Shown: in pieces, positions 42,875 to 51,064 of the stretch
Numbering within the stretch: the first letter of the stretch is position 1
How the letters are laid out: each line of letters opens with the position of its first letter
Origin: Thermococcus siculi
GTDB lineage: Archaea; Methanobacteriota_B; Thermococci; Thermococcales; Thermococcaceae
Assembly: GCF_002214505.1 (NCBI RefSeq)
Contig: NZ_CP015103.1
Span: forward strand, 930,001 to 994,000
Length of the DNA: 64,000 nt
Direction: 5' to 3'
Translations under genes and position numbers: made by a program
The notes under the pieces: model-generated
The model's database searches: none
Seen by the model: only the letters and a program-made list of their open reading frames with translations
What the model was told of the DNA's origin: nothing

Positions 42875-44461
42875 TCAGAGCTTTATGATGACCTCGTTCT
42901 TTGCAAGCTCTTCGCCGTACTTCTTCTTGATGGCCATGTACGCCTCGAGGGCACCGAGTATGATGATTATCAGTATCACTATCCTGGCCCTGGTGATGAG
43001 GCTAATGACCTCCGGGGTGTATTCATAGCCAAGAACCTCCGTGACGTAGGCCTCTGAGACGCTGAAGGCTCCCATCTGTATGTAGTTCCAGGTGTTTCCG
43101 CCAAGGAGCACTATCATGAAGAGCGGTGCTATGTAGACCATTATTGGCTTGAACCACCCTGGTATGCTCATGTAGGCACCCTTGTGGAGTTCCTCCCAGA
43201 AGTTGTCGGGCTTGAAGAGCCAGACCGCAACTATGACGTCGAAGAGACCAAGGACGACGAGGAAGTAGCTGCCGACCCACATGTCAAGCTCGCTGAGGTA
43301 GGCGAGGGTGCTGTCGAGGGCGACCGGCAGTCCGAGCAGGAACAGGAATCCGAAGACCGCCCAGGTGCCTATCTTCCTGTCGAGGTGTATGTCCTCCTCG
43401 AGCATGGCGACGAGGTAGTTGTAGGTTGCTATGGCCGAGGTGAAGCCCGCGAACCAGAGGAGCAGGAACCACATTGCACCGAATATCTGTCCTCCCGGCA
43501 TGTGCATGAAGACGTTCGGCAGTGCCATGTACGCGAGACCAACGCCCGCCTTGGTTGCAGCCTCGGGACCCATGTAGGCGAAGGCTATCGGGATGGCGAG
43601 TGAACCACCGAGGATGACCTCCGCGAACTCGTTGAGCGAGACGGTGGCGAGACCGCTGAGGGCAACGTCGTCCTCAGGACCGAGGTAACTGGCGTAGTTG
43701 TGGATGATACCCATACCGAGCGAGAGCGTGAAGAATATCTGTCCCGCAGCTGCCAGGCTGATCTTGAAGAAGTTCTCGCTCAGGGTCTGGAAGTCCGGCT
43801 TCCAGATGTACTCGAGTCCGCCGATTGCGCTCCACTCGGGCTTAACCGGTGAGCCAAGGGTGAGTGCCCTTATAACCAAGAGTATGGCGAACACATAGAG
43901 GAGGGGCATCATTACCTTGACCCAGCGCTCGATACCCTTGCTGACACCCTGTCCGACCGCTATTCCGAGGAAGAGCATCGTCAGTCCCCAGAACAGCAGC
44001 ACCGATTTGGTGTCTGCAACGTAGTCCAGGAAGAACTGCACGGTGTCCTTGCCGAAGTAGGCTCCTGTGAGGCTGTAGTAGGTGTATGCCGCCGACCAAC
44101 CGATGATCTGGTAGTAGTACGAGCTAAGCAGCGCTGCGACCGAGAAGGCCAGCATTCCGCCTATAATTCCGAATATCAGCGCGGTCTTCGGTTTGAGGCT
44201 CTCCCTTGCCATGAGGTAGAACATTGGTCCTATTGTGCCGTGGCCGTACTTACCACCGTAGCGACCGGTGGTCCACTCAATCCACATCACGGGGATTCCC
44301 AGGAATACCAGCGCTATGAAGTACGGTATCATGAAAGCGCCGCCACCGTTGCTGGCAAGCTGGTATGGGAACCTCCAGAAGTTACCAAGGCCGATTGCGT
44401 TACCGGCCATAGCCAAAATCAAACCGATCTTTGTCGCCCATTGATCCCTCTGTTGTTCCAC
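42875..44461 (-). CDS. neurotransmitter:sodium symporter (NSS/SNF) family transporter
   Basis: About 528 residues with 12 helices of the LeuT fold. TM1 has the family motif AMAGNAIGLGNFWRFPYQLA (Na and substrate site), followed by GGAFMIPYFIALVFLGIPVM and EWTTGRYGGKYGHGT. TM6 region FFTLSLGMGIIHNYASY and TM8 FTSAIATYNYLVAML. The start is likely GTG 44461 (MEQQRDQWATK) with GGGGGTGG before it; ATG 44476 is the alternative. TATA element GCTTATACATA near 44530. Probable role: Na-coupled amino-acid uptake, with the 36-residue partner downstream. Confidence 0.9.
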   Translation of the reverse strand: MEQQRDQWATKIGLILAMAGNAIGLGNFWRFPYQLASNGGGAFMIPYFIALVFLGIPVMWIEWTTGRYGGKYGHGTIGPMFYLMARESLKPKTALIFGIIGGMLAFSVAALLSSYYYQIIGWSAAYTYYSLTGAYFGKDTVQFFLDYVADTKSVLLFWGLTMLFLGIAVGQGVSKGIERWVKVMMPLLYVFAILLVIRALTLGSPVKPEWSAIGGLEYIWKPDFQTLSENFFKISLAAAGQIFFTLSLGMGIIHNYASYLGPEDDVALSGLATVSLNEFAEVILGGSLAIPIAFAYMGPEAATKAGVGLAYMALPNVFMHMPGGQIFGAMWFLLLWFAGFTSAIATYNYLVAMLEEDIHLDRKIGTWAVFGFLFLLGLPVALDSTLAYLSELDMWVGSYFLVVLGLFDVIVAVWLFKPDNFWEELHKGAYMSIPGWFKPIMVYIAPLFMIVLLGGNTWNYIQMGAFSVSEAYVTEVLGYEYTPEVISLITRARIVILIIIILGALEAYMAIKKKYGEELAKNEVIIKL

Positions 44462-44730
44462 AATATCCACCCCCATTCTTGAGTGTCTGGGATACAAAAC
44501 CCCGTGGATGGCATTGGGGCATTATGTATAAGCAAAGGCATTCTATAAAAAGCTTTTCCATGGCTCTTTTCGACAAAAGACGATTTACTCGGGCGCAAAA
44601 CTTTTCATGTCGGTTTTTCGTCGTTTCTTTAATACGTTGGAATAACGTAACCCGGTGGTTGATGATGTGACAATAAACCCCCTTCTTATAAAAAGAAATG
44701 ACAAAAGCTAGCCCCATTCATGTCTCCCAA

Positions 44731-44740
44731 AGATTTAACT
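44731..44740 (+). promoter_or_regulatory. TATA element of the C/D box sRNA
   Basis: AGATTTAACT lies 23-32 bases before the predicted RNA 5' end at about 44763. The rest of 44498-45093 holds this RNA, an inverted repeat at 44910-44948 and the gdhA promoter; no protein gene is seen. Confidence 0.45.
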
Positions 44741-44762
44741 TACCCGGTGCATAGAATTGGGT

Positions 44763-44826
44763 GGCGCCCGATGATTGGAACAAGAGTGAGCTGATGGGTG
44801 ATGACCGACTTCTCGCTGAGGGCGCC
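44763..44826 (+). ncRNA. box C/D guide sRNA
   Basis: All parts of an archaeal C/D sRNA occur in order: terminal stem GGCGCC (44763-44768), C box CGATGA (44769-44774), first guide, D' box CTGA (44791-44794), four-base spacer, C' box TGATGA (44799-44804), 11-base guide CCGACTTCTCG (44805-44815), D box CTGA (44816-44819), G, and stem GGCGCC (44821-44826). By the N+5 rule the D guide would direct 2'-O-methylation of an A within CGAGAAGUCGG, and the D' guide a C within CUCACUCUUGUUCC. Targets in rRNA or tRNA were not verified. Confidence 0.8.
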
Positions 44827-44909
44827 CAAACCGCCCGGCCGGCGGAACGTATAGAACTGCGTTCATGTAAAAGTTCATCGATGTAGTCTTGTGTTCCCCA
44901 ATGTATAGA

Positions 44910-44948
44910 AAATCTTGGATGTACATCGCTCTTTTTGCCCCAAGATTT
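44910..44948. repeat. inverted repeat AAATCTTGG-N21-CCAAGATTT
   Basis: Perfect 9-base arms at 44910-44918 and 44940-44948, about 90 bases upstream of the gdhA TATA element, in otherwise AT-rich DNA. Could be a regulator site or the terminator-like end of an upstream transcript. Confidence 0.4.
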
Positions 44949-45034
44949 CGGGAGGATTTTTCTTTCCGCCGAAAATTTCCGTACATAACTTTTTGTTTAA
45001 AATCAACCGTTCTCCGGCCTCCTTTAGCGAAAGG

Positions 45035-45042
45035 TTTATATA
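45035..45042 (+). promoter_or_regulatory. strong promoter of gdhA
   Basis: BRE-like GCGAAAGG followed by TTTATATA, a near-consensus Thermococcales promoter. Predicted start near 45065, leader of about 30 bases with GAGGTGG at 45082-45088. Confidence 0.75.
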
Positions 45043-45093
45043 TGCAAATGCCTAAGGGTACCTCGCAAATTACCGAAACCTGAGGTGGTATAG

Positions 45094-46353
45094 ATGGTCG
45101 AGATTGACCCGTTTGAGATGGCTGTTCAGCAGCTTGAGAGGGCTGCTCAGTACATGGACATAAGCGAAGAGGCCCTTGAGTGGCTCAAGAAGCCCATGAG
45201 GATTGTTGAGGTTACCGTCCCCCTCGAGATGGACGACGGTTCTGTCAAGGTTTTCACCGGTTTCCGCGTTCAGCACAACTGGGCCCGCGGTCCGACCAAG
45301 GGTGGCATTCGCTGGCACCCGGCCGAGACCCTCAGCACCGTTAAGGCCCTCGCAACCTGGATGACCTGGAAGGTCGCCGTCGTTGACCTCCCCTACGGTG
45401 GAGGTAAGGGTGGCATCATCGTCAACCCGAAGGAACTCTCCGAGAGGGAGCAGGAGAGGCTCGCCAGGAACTACATAAGGGCCATCTACGACGTCATCGG
45501 CCCGTGGACTGACATCCCAGCCCCTGACGTTTACACCAACCCGAAGATCATGGGCTGGATGATGGACGAGTACGAGACCATCATGAGGAGGAAGGGCCCG
45601 GCCTTCGGTGTCATCACCGGAAAGCCGCTCAGCATCGGCGGTTCACTCGGTAGGGGCACCGCCACCGCCCAGGGTGCCATCTTCACCATCAGGGAGGCCG
45701 CCAAGGCCCTCGGCATCGACCTCAAGGGCAAGACCATCGCCGTCCAGGGTTACGGTAACGCCGGCTACTACACCGCCAAGCTCGCCAAGGAGCAGCTCGG
45801 CATGAAGGTCGTCGCCGTCAGCGACAGCCGCGGCGGCATCTACAACCCGGAGGGCCTCGACCCGGACGAGGTCTTCAAGTGGAAGAAGGAGCACGGCTCA
45901 GTTAAGGACTTCCCGGGAGCCACCAACATCACCAACGAGGAGCTCCTCGAGCTTGACGTCGAGGTTCTCGCCCCGGCCGCCATCGAGGAGGTCATCACCG
46001 AGAAGAACGCTGACAACATCAAGGCCAAGATCGTCGCCGAGGTTGCCAACGGTCCGGTCACCCCGGAGGCCGACGACATCCTCCACGAGAAGGGCATCCT
46101 CCAGATACCGGACTTCCTGTGCAACGCCGGTGGTGTCACCGTCAGCTACTTCGAGTGGGTCCAGAACGTCAACGGCTACTACTGGACCGAGGAGGAGGTC
46201 CGCGAGAAGCTCGACAAGAAGATGACCAAGGCCTTCTGGGACGTCTACAACACCGCCAAGGAGAAGAACATCCACATGCGCGACGGTGCCTACGTCGTCG
46301 CCGTCAGCAAGGTCTACCAGGCCATGAAGGACCGCGGATGGGTCAAGCACTGA
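45094..46353 (+). CDS. gdhA: glutamate dehydrogenase
   Basis: A 419-residue hexameric NAD(P)-dependent enzyme, abundant in Thermococcales, interconverting glutamate and 2-oxoglutarate plus ammonia. Seen: [20 protein letters not shown], the catalytic [36 protein letters not shown], and the nucleotide motif [16 protein letters not shown]. Codon use is strongly biased (GTC, CTC, AAG, GAG), as expected of a highly expressed gene. ATG 45094. It is monocistronic; AT-rich DNA with gene remnants follows. Confidence 0.98.
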   Translation: MVEIDPFEMAVQQLERAAQYMDISEEALEWLKKPMRIVEVTVPLEMDDGSVKVFTGFRVQHNWARGPTKGGIRWHPAETLSTVKALATWMTWKVAVVDLPYGGGKGGIIVNPKELSEREQERLARNYIRAIYDVIGPWTDIPAPDVYTNPKIMGWMMDEYETIMRRKGPAFGVITGKPLSIGGSLGRGTATAQGAIFTIREAAKALGIDLKGKTIAVQGYGNAGYYTAKLAKEQLGMKVVAVSDSRGGIYNPEGLDPDEVFKWKKEHGSVKDFPGATNITNEELLELDVEVLAPAAIEEVITEKNADNIKAKIVAEVANGPVTPEADDILHEKGILQIPDFLCNAGGVTVSYFEWVQNVNGYYWTEEEVREKLDKKMTKAFWDVYNTAKEKNIHMRDGAYVVAVSKVYQAMKDRGWVKH

Positions 46354-46455
46354 AGACCCTTCCTTTTCTTCTTCGTTTCTAGATTCTGTTCCATCGCATC
46401 ATAACACGCAATGTTAACTTTTTAAATGATTCTTTGGATACCTTTACAAGTCGTA

Positions 46456-46799
46456 ATGGGGGGTGAAATCTTGGGAGAAAGGATGAAGCCCTGTTGGGGA
46501 TTCCACTTGGGGTCGTATATGCTCTGATTTTTTATGTACTGGAAATTGTCATAGGTTGATGATCATGATCCAGTTCTTCTATACCCTCCTACTAGATAGG
46601 CGGCATAGGGGCATGCAAGATTCGCCAATCACTATGTGTCCCTTCTGTATCATATCAACAGGTATCTACTCTTTCCACCAACGAGAAACCTCTCTTTAGT
46701 GGGTCTGGATGGGAAGAAGTGCTTCCCTGTGACTTTGACAGGGAAGAAAGGAAAAAGGCGTACGAAGAACTCAAGAGGGAGTTAGACAAGTACATTTGA
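46456..46799 (+). pseudogene. decayed gene(s) downstream of gdhA
   Basis: This stretch looks coding but broken. ATG 46456 opens MGGEILGE; one added base near 46479 would continue it as KDEALLGIPLGVVYALIFYV and LEIVIG to the stop at 46559, a small membrane protein. A promoter-like ACTTTTTAAAT is still present near 46416. Then an ORF open from 46596 ends at 46799 with SGWEEVLPCDFDREERKKA and YEELKRELDKYI, a good amphipathic helix without a clear start. Sequence between them carries stops. No family is recognised. The region 46354-46840 has no other gene. Confidence 0.4.
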
Positions 46800-46840
46800 T
46801 TAACCCTCATGTCCTCTGAATGTTTCCAAAAGATCTCCCC

Positions 46841-47206
46841 TTATTTTTGCACCTCATTCTCAAGCTTGGCTTTGTAAAGCCTCCCTATGGCCTGCATCGC
46901 TGCGGCAACCATTATGCCCGTCAGCACCATTCCCAGTATGGGGAGAACGAGAGCACACAGCACCTTCGATACCGGCGTCGTTGGTGATAGGTCTCCATAA
47001 CCCACAGTGAAGGCCGTTATGAAGGCGAAGTACATCCCGTTCCAGATGCTCAGGTGCTCCTGTCTGGCGAGGACCAGGCCGAAGAGTGCGATTATGATGA
47101 ATAACCCGAGGAGTATGCTCCTCACGTAGTAGAGCACCTTGAGGTAAGTGCGGAAAAAGAGACGAAAACTCACTATGTCCATGTCGAGTTCCCTTTCACC
47201 AGACAT
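46841..47206 (-). CDS. two-helix potassium channel subunit
   Basis: 121 residues with the pore signature: an outer helix (YYVRSILLGLFIIIALFGLV), a pore helix ending in the selectivity filter FITAFTVGYGDLSPTT (TVGYGD at 67-72), and an inner helix (VLCALVLPILGMVLTGIMVA) with a glycine hinge. No voltage sensor and only a short C-terminal tail (RLYKAKLENEVQK), so there is no RCK/TrkA domain. Four subunits would form a K+ pore. It starts three bases after the stop of the 387-residue nucleotide-enzyme-like protein, so the two are coupled. Confidence 0.9.
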   Translation of the reverse strand: MSGERELDMDIVSFRLFFRTYLKVLYYVRSILLGLFIIIALFGLVLARQEHLSIWNGMYFAFITAFTVGYGDLSPTTPVSKVLCALVLPILGMVLTGIMVAAAMQAIGRLYKAKLENEVQK

Positions 47207-47209
47207 TGG

Positions 47210-48373
47210 CTACACCTTCGCCCAGTATTCCCTCTCCTCCAGCATGGCTCTCACCATCTCGTCCTCGTCCCTGAACATCGTCCTCCTCGAGGGGTTCTGC
47301 ATGCCGTAGAACTCCATGAACGGACTCGGGCGCCTCTTGAACGGATAGTAGAGGTATATCGCCGCGAGCGTTCTGTAGGCTTCCGCCATCTCACTGATGA
47401 CCCCTGCAGAAACCCCTTCGGCGTAGTGGTAGACCGCTATTGCCTTGCTAACGTCCACGAGGTTGAAGTCCCTCTCGACGAGCTGGCGCCTCAGTATGTC
47501 CGTGGCCTGCTCTATGTCCTCCCTGTCCAGCTCTTCAACCTCCTCGCCGTCCAGGAGGTGCTTTATCTTGATGCGCTTTATCGAGGGGTCCGCGTTGACC
47601 TGGGCATCGTATTCAGCCACGACCCACCAGTCGTCCAGGGCACCTGGATCGAGGACCGTGAAGTGCTCGCTCAACTTGTCGTAGAAGCCCCTTACCCTGT
47701 GGTAGTACTCCTCCTCGTGGCCCGTCATCGGGTAGCTTAGGTATACGAGCGGTTTCTCCTCCTCGCGGAACAGGAGGTCGAGGAAAACTCTATGCGGGTG
47801 TCTTATGCCGAACTGGAGGACGTAGCGAACCTCGAGGCCCTCCTTTTTAAGCTCGTGGACGAGGGTCTTCACGTGGTTTATGGCATCCTCACGCCACATG
47901 ACCAGCGTGGTGATCTTTATGTTCTCCGGGTTTCCGCCAAAGCGCTCGAACCACTCCGGGTCGTTGATGATCCTCCTCCTGACGGAGAGGACGTCGTCGA
48001 GGACTATTACAACGCGGTTCGGCTTCAGTAGCTTGAGGTTGCTGGCGGTAAACCCTATGACGCTCCCGCTCCCCCAGCGGAATAAACTGGGGGTCGAGAC
48101 GAGATGGTACTCCTTATCGCTTCCGTCTATCTCCTTCCTTATCCTCTCGAAGGCCTCATCCCTTATCTCGTTCATCAAATCCTGGTGGTTTATAGCGAAG
48201 TCAAGGACGTTCTTCCGGGTTATTTTAACGCCCCTCTCCTTTCCAACATCTCTAATGTAGTCAAAGACGTGGTAGTATGCGTAGCTTTCCCCCTTCGCGA
48301 GCTTCAGCGCCTCGGCTATGTACTCGTCCCGCCCGTTGAGCGGGGGTCCGGTAAGCAGGATTATCTCCTTCAT
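47210..48373 (-). CDS. P-loop-like plus nucleoside 2-deoxyribosyltransferase-like fusion protein
   Basis: 387 residues in two parts. Residues 1-200 look like an AAA/adenylate-kinase-type fold: MKEIILLTGPPLNGRDEYIA is a Walker-A-like loop in which the usual Lys is Arg (GPPLNGRD), followed by VVIVLDDVLSVRRRIINDPE (Walker-B-like). Residues from about 212 resemble nucleoside deoxyribosyltransferases: PLVYLSYPMTGHEEEYYHRV, NLVDVSKAIAVYHYAEGV, SAGVISEMAEAYRTL (catalytic-type Glu). Neither activity is proven. It precedes a K+ channel gene by three bases, hinting at a nucleotide-linked membrane function (inference). ATG 48373 has GGTGGTGGAATGAAGG context. Confidence 0.6.
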   Translation of the reverse strand: MKEIILLTGPPLNGRDEYIAEALKLAKGESYAYYHVFDYIRDVGKERGVKITRKNVLDFAINHQDLMNEIRDEAFERIRKEIDGSDKEYHLVSTPSLFRWGSGSVIGFTASNLKLLKPNRVVIVLDDVLSVRRRIINDPEWFERFGGNPENIKITTLVMWREDAINHVKTLVHELKKEGLEVRYVLQFGIRHPHRVFLDLLFREEEKPLVYLSYPMTGHEEEYYHRVRGFYDKLSEHFTVLDPGALDDWWVVAEYDAQVNADPSIKRIKIKHLLDGEEVEELDREDIEQATDILRRQLVERDFNLVDVSKAIAVYHYAEGVSAGVISEMAEAYRTLAAIYLYYPFKRRPSPFMEFYGMQNPSRRTMFRDEDEMVRAMLEEREYWAKV

Positions 48374-48485
48374 TCCACCACCCCACCAAAGCCTTCTTTT
48401 GGACGAAACCTTTAAATACTATTCCCCGAAAGTGCGGTTGTAGAGGTTCTTCTATTCTAAAAACATACCAGCAGGGGTGTTGTAA

Positions 48486-49097
48486 TTGACTGAAAAGCTA
48501 AAGGGAACGACTACAGTCGGCATTGTATGTAGGGACGGCGTGGTCCTGGCAGCGGACAGAAGGGCGTCGCTCGGCAACATGGTGCTATCCGAGAACGTAA
48601 CCAAGGTCTTCTGGATAGACGACCACCTGGCCCTCGCGGGGGCCGGTAGTGTCGGCGATATTCTGGGCCTCGTCAGGCTTCTCCGCGCGGAGGCCAAGCT
48701 CTACAGGGCCAAGGTAGGGAAGGAGATGAGCGTCAAGGCCCTCGCAACGCTGACTTCTAACATCCTTCACGGGAGCAGGTTCATGCCCTACTTCGGGTGG
48801 TTCCTCATAGCGGGCCACACCGGAAAGCCGGGGCTTTACTCGGTTGACATGGCCGGCGGCGTTACCGAGGACAGGTTCACGGCCGCCGGTTCGGGAATGG
48901 AGTTCGCCTTCTCGATACTGGAGTCGGAGTATAAAGATGACATCCCCGTAAGTGAGGGGGTTAAGCTCGCCCTCAAGGCCATAAAGGCCGCCACCAGGAG
49001 GGACGTTTTCACCGGAGGCGGCGTTACCCTCGTTACCGTCACGGAGGAAGGGTACAGGGAGTGGACGGAGGAGGAGATAAAAGCACTTCTGGAGTGA
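48486..49097 (+). CDS. psmB: 20S proteasome beta subunit
   Basis: 203 residues. A seven-residue propeptide (MTEKLKG) precedes the catalytic Thr of mature [20 protein letters not shown] and K of the site are visible ([21 protein letters not shown]), as is the C-terminal [12 protein letters not shown]. The start is a TTG at 48486 with AGGGGTG at 48473-48479; no ATG is available nearby. It makes the peptidase chamber with alpha subunits encoded elsewhere. Two bases separate it from the FttA frame, so the two are cotranscribed. Confidence 0.95.
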   Translation: MTEKLKGTTTVGIVCRDGVVLAADRRASLGNMVLSENVTKVFWIDDHLALAGAGSVGDILGLVRLLRAEAKLYRAKVGKEMSVKALATLTSNILHGSRFMPYFGWFLIAGHTGKPGLYSVDMAGGVTEDRFTAAGSGMEFAFSILESEYKDDIPVSEGVKLALKAIKAATRRDVFTGGGVTLVTVTEEGYREWTEEEIKALLE

Positions 49098-49107
49098 GGT
49101 GGTTCCA

Positions 49108-51054
49108 GTGATAAGAAGAGAGACCTTCGTTGACGACATTCTACGCGATATACGGGCAGTGATACGCCAGATGGTGCCCCCTGAGGCCAGGATAACCGAC
49201 GTCGAGTTCGAGGGTCCCGAACTGGTCATATACACCAAGAACCCCGAGGTTCTGATGCGCGACGGCGATCTGATAAGGAACATGGCCAAGGTTCTGAAGA
49301 AGCGCATAAGCGTCCGCCCGGATCCGGACGTTCTTCTACCACCCGAGCGGGCCGAGGAGCTGATAAAGGAGCTGGTCCCCAAGGAGGCGGAGATAACCAA
49401 CATAAGCTTCGATCCCTCCGTTGGGGAGGTCATAATCGAGGCGAGGAAGCCGGGCCTCGTCATCGGAAAGAACGGAGAAACGCTCCGGCTCATAACCCAG
49501 AAGGCCCACTGGTCGCCTAAGGTCATCAGAACCCCGCCGCTCCAGAGCCAGACGATATACTCCATAAGGCAGATACTTCAGGCGGAAGCCAAGGACAGGA
49601 GGAAGTTCCTCCGCCAGGCTGGAAGGAACATCTACCGCAAGCCGGAGCTGAAGAGCGAGTGGATAAGGATAACCGGCCTCGGAGGTTTCAGGGAGGTTGG
49701 CAGAAGCTCGCTCCTCGTCCAGACCAACGAGAGCTACGTTCTGGTTGACTTCGGCGTTAACATAGCGGCCCTCCGCGACCCCAAGAAGGCATTCCCGCAC
49801 TTCGACGCTCCGGAGTTCCGCTACGTCCTCGATGCTGGTCTTCTTGATGCAATCATAATCACCCACGCCCACCTCGACCACAGCGGAATGCTGCCGTATC
49901 TCTTCCGCTACAAGCTCTTCGACGGGCCGATTTACACCACGCCCCCGACGAGGGACCTGATGGTCCTCCTCCAGCAGGACTTCATAGAGATACAGAAGAT
50001 GAACGGCGTCGAGCCGCTCTACAGGCCCAGAGACATTAAGGAGGTCATAAAGCACACCATAACCCTCGACTACGGTGAGGTCAGGGACATAGCCCCCGAC
50101 ATGCGCCTTACCCTTCACAACGCTGGCCACATACTCGGCTCCTCGATAGTCCACCTCCACATAGGCAACGGCCTGCACAACATCGCCATAACCGGCGACT
50201 TCAAGTTCATCCCGACGAGGCTCTTCGAGCCTGCCGTCAGCAGGTTCCCGCGCGTCGAGACGCTGGTCATGGAGTCCACCTACGGCGGAAGCAACGACTA
50301 CCAGATGCCGCGTGAGGAAGCCGAGAAGAGGCTCATAGAGGTCATCCACCAGACCATAAGGCGCGGTGGAAAGGTGCTAATCCCTGCGATGGCCGTTGGA
50401 AGGGCGCAGGAGATAATGATGGTTCTCGAGGAGTACGCGAGGATAGGCGGCCTCGAGGTGCCGATTTACCTCGATGGAATGATATGGGAGGCCACCGCAA
50501 TCCACACCGCTTATCCGGAGTACCTCAGCAGGCACCTCCGCGAGCAGATATTCCACGAGGGCTACAACCCGTTCCTCAACCCGATATTCAAGCCGGTGGC
50601 GAACAGCAGGGAGAGGCAGGACATCATAGACTCCGGGGAGCCGGCGATAATCATCGCAACCTCGGGTATGCTCGTCGGAGGGCCGAGCGTTGAGTACTTC
50701 AAGCAGCTCGCCTCGGATCCGAAGAACAGCATGATCTTCGTCAGCTACCAGGCTGAGGGAACCCTCGGAAGGCAGGTGCAGAGGGGCCTGAGGGAGATTC
50801 CGCTGGTCGGAGAGGGCGGAAAGACGGAGGTCGTCAACGTCAACATGGAGGTACACACCATCGACGGCTTCTCCGGTCACGCGGACAGAAGGGAGCTGAT
50901 AAGCTACATCGCCAGGCTCAGGCCCAGGCCGGAGAGGGTCATAACGGTCCACGGCGAGGCCCACAAGTGCCTCGACCTCTCGACGAGCATCCACAAGAAG
51001 TTCGGCATCTCAACCCGTGCCCCGAACAACCTGGACGCCATAAGGCTCAAGTGA
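49108..51054 (+). CDS. fttA: aCPSF1/FttA, KH-domain beta-CASP endoribonuclease and transcription termination factor
   Basis: About 648 residues. N-terminal KH domains (IEARKPGLVIGKNGETLRLI), then the metallo-beta-lactamase core: ITHAHLDHSGMLPYLFRY (motif II), AGHILGSSIVHLHIGNG, TGDFKFIPTRLFEPA, and the beta-CASP part with IIATSGMLVGGPSVEYFKQL, SGHADRRELISYIA and VHGEAHKCLDLS. The archaeal enzyme cleaves nascent RNA at U-rich sites and ends transcription. GTG 49108 with GAGGTGG six bases before it is preferred; GTG 49099 also fits homologues. Lies between psmB and the threonine-synthase-like gene. Confidence 0.95.
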   Translation: MIRRETFVDDILRDIRAVIRQMVPPEARITDVEFEGPELVIYTKNPEVLMRDGDLIRNMAKVLKKRISVRPDPDVLLPPERAEELIKELVPKEAEITNISFDPSVGEVIIEARKPGLVIGKNGETLRLITQKAHWSPKVIRTPPLQSQTIYSIRQILQAEAKDRRKFLRQAGRNIYRKPELKSEWIRITGLGGFREVGRSSLLVQTNESYVLVDFGVNIAALRDPKKAFPHFDAPEFRYVLDAGLLDAIIITHAHLDHSGMLPYLFRYKLFDGPIYTTPPTRDLMVLLQQDFIEIQKMNGVEPLYRPRDIKEVIKHTITLDYGEVRDIAPDMRLTLHNAGHILGSSIVHLHIGNGLHNIAITGDFKFIPTRLFEPAVSRFPRVETLVMESTYGGSNDYQMPREEAEKRLIEVIHQTIRRGGKVLIPAMAVGRAQEIMMVLEEYARIGGLEVPIYLDGMIWEATAIHTAYPEYLSRHLREQIFHEGYNPFLNPIFKPVANSRERQDIIDSGEPAIIIATSGMLVGGPSVEYFKQLASDPKNSMIFVSYQAEGTLGRQVQRGLREIPLVGEGGKTEVVNVNMEVHTIDGFSGHADRRELISYIARLRPRPERVITVHGEAHKCLDLSTSIHKKFGISTRAPNNLDAIRLK

Positions 51055-51064
51055 AGGGATTGAA

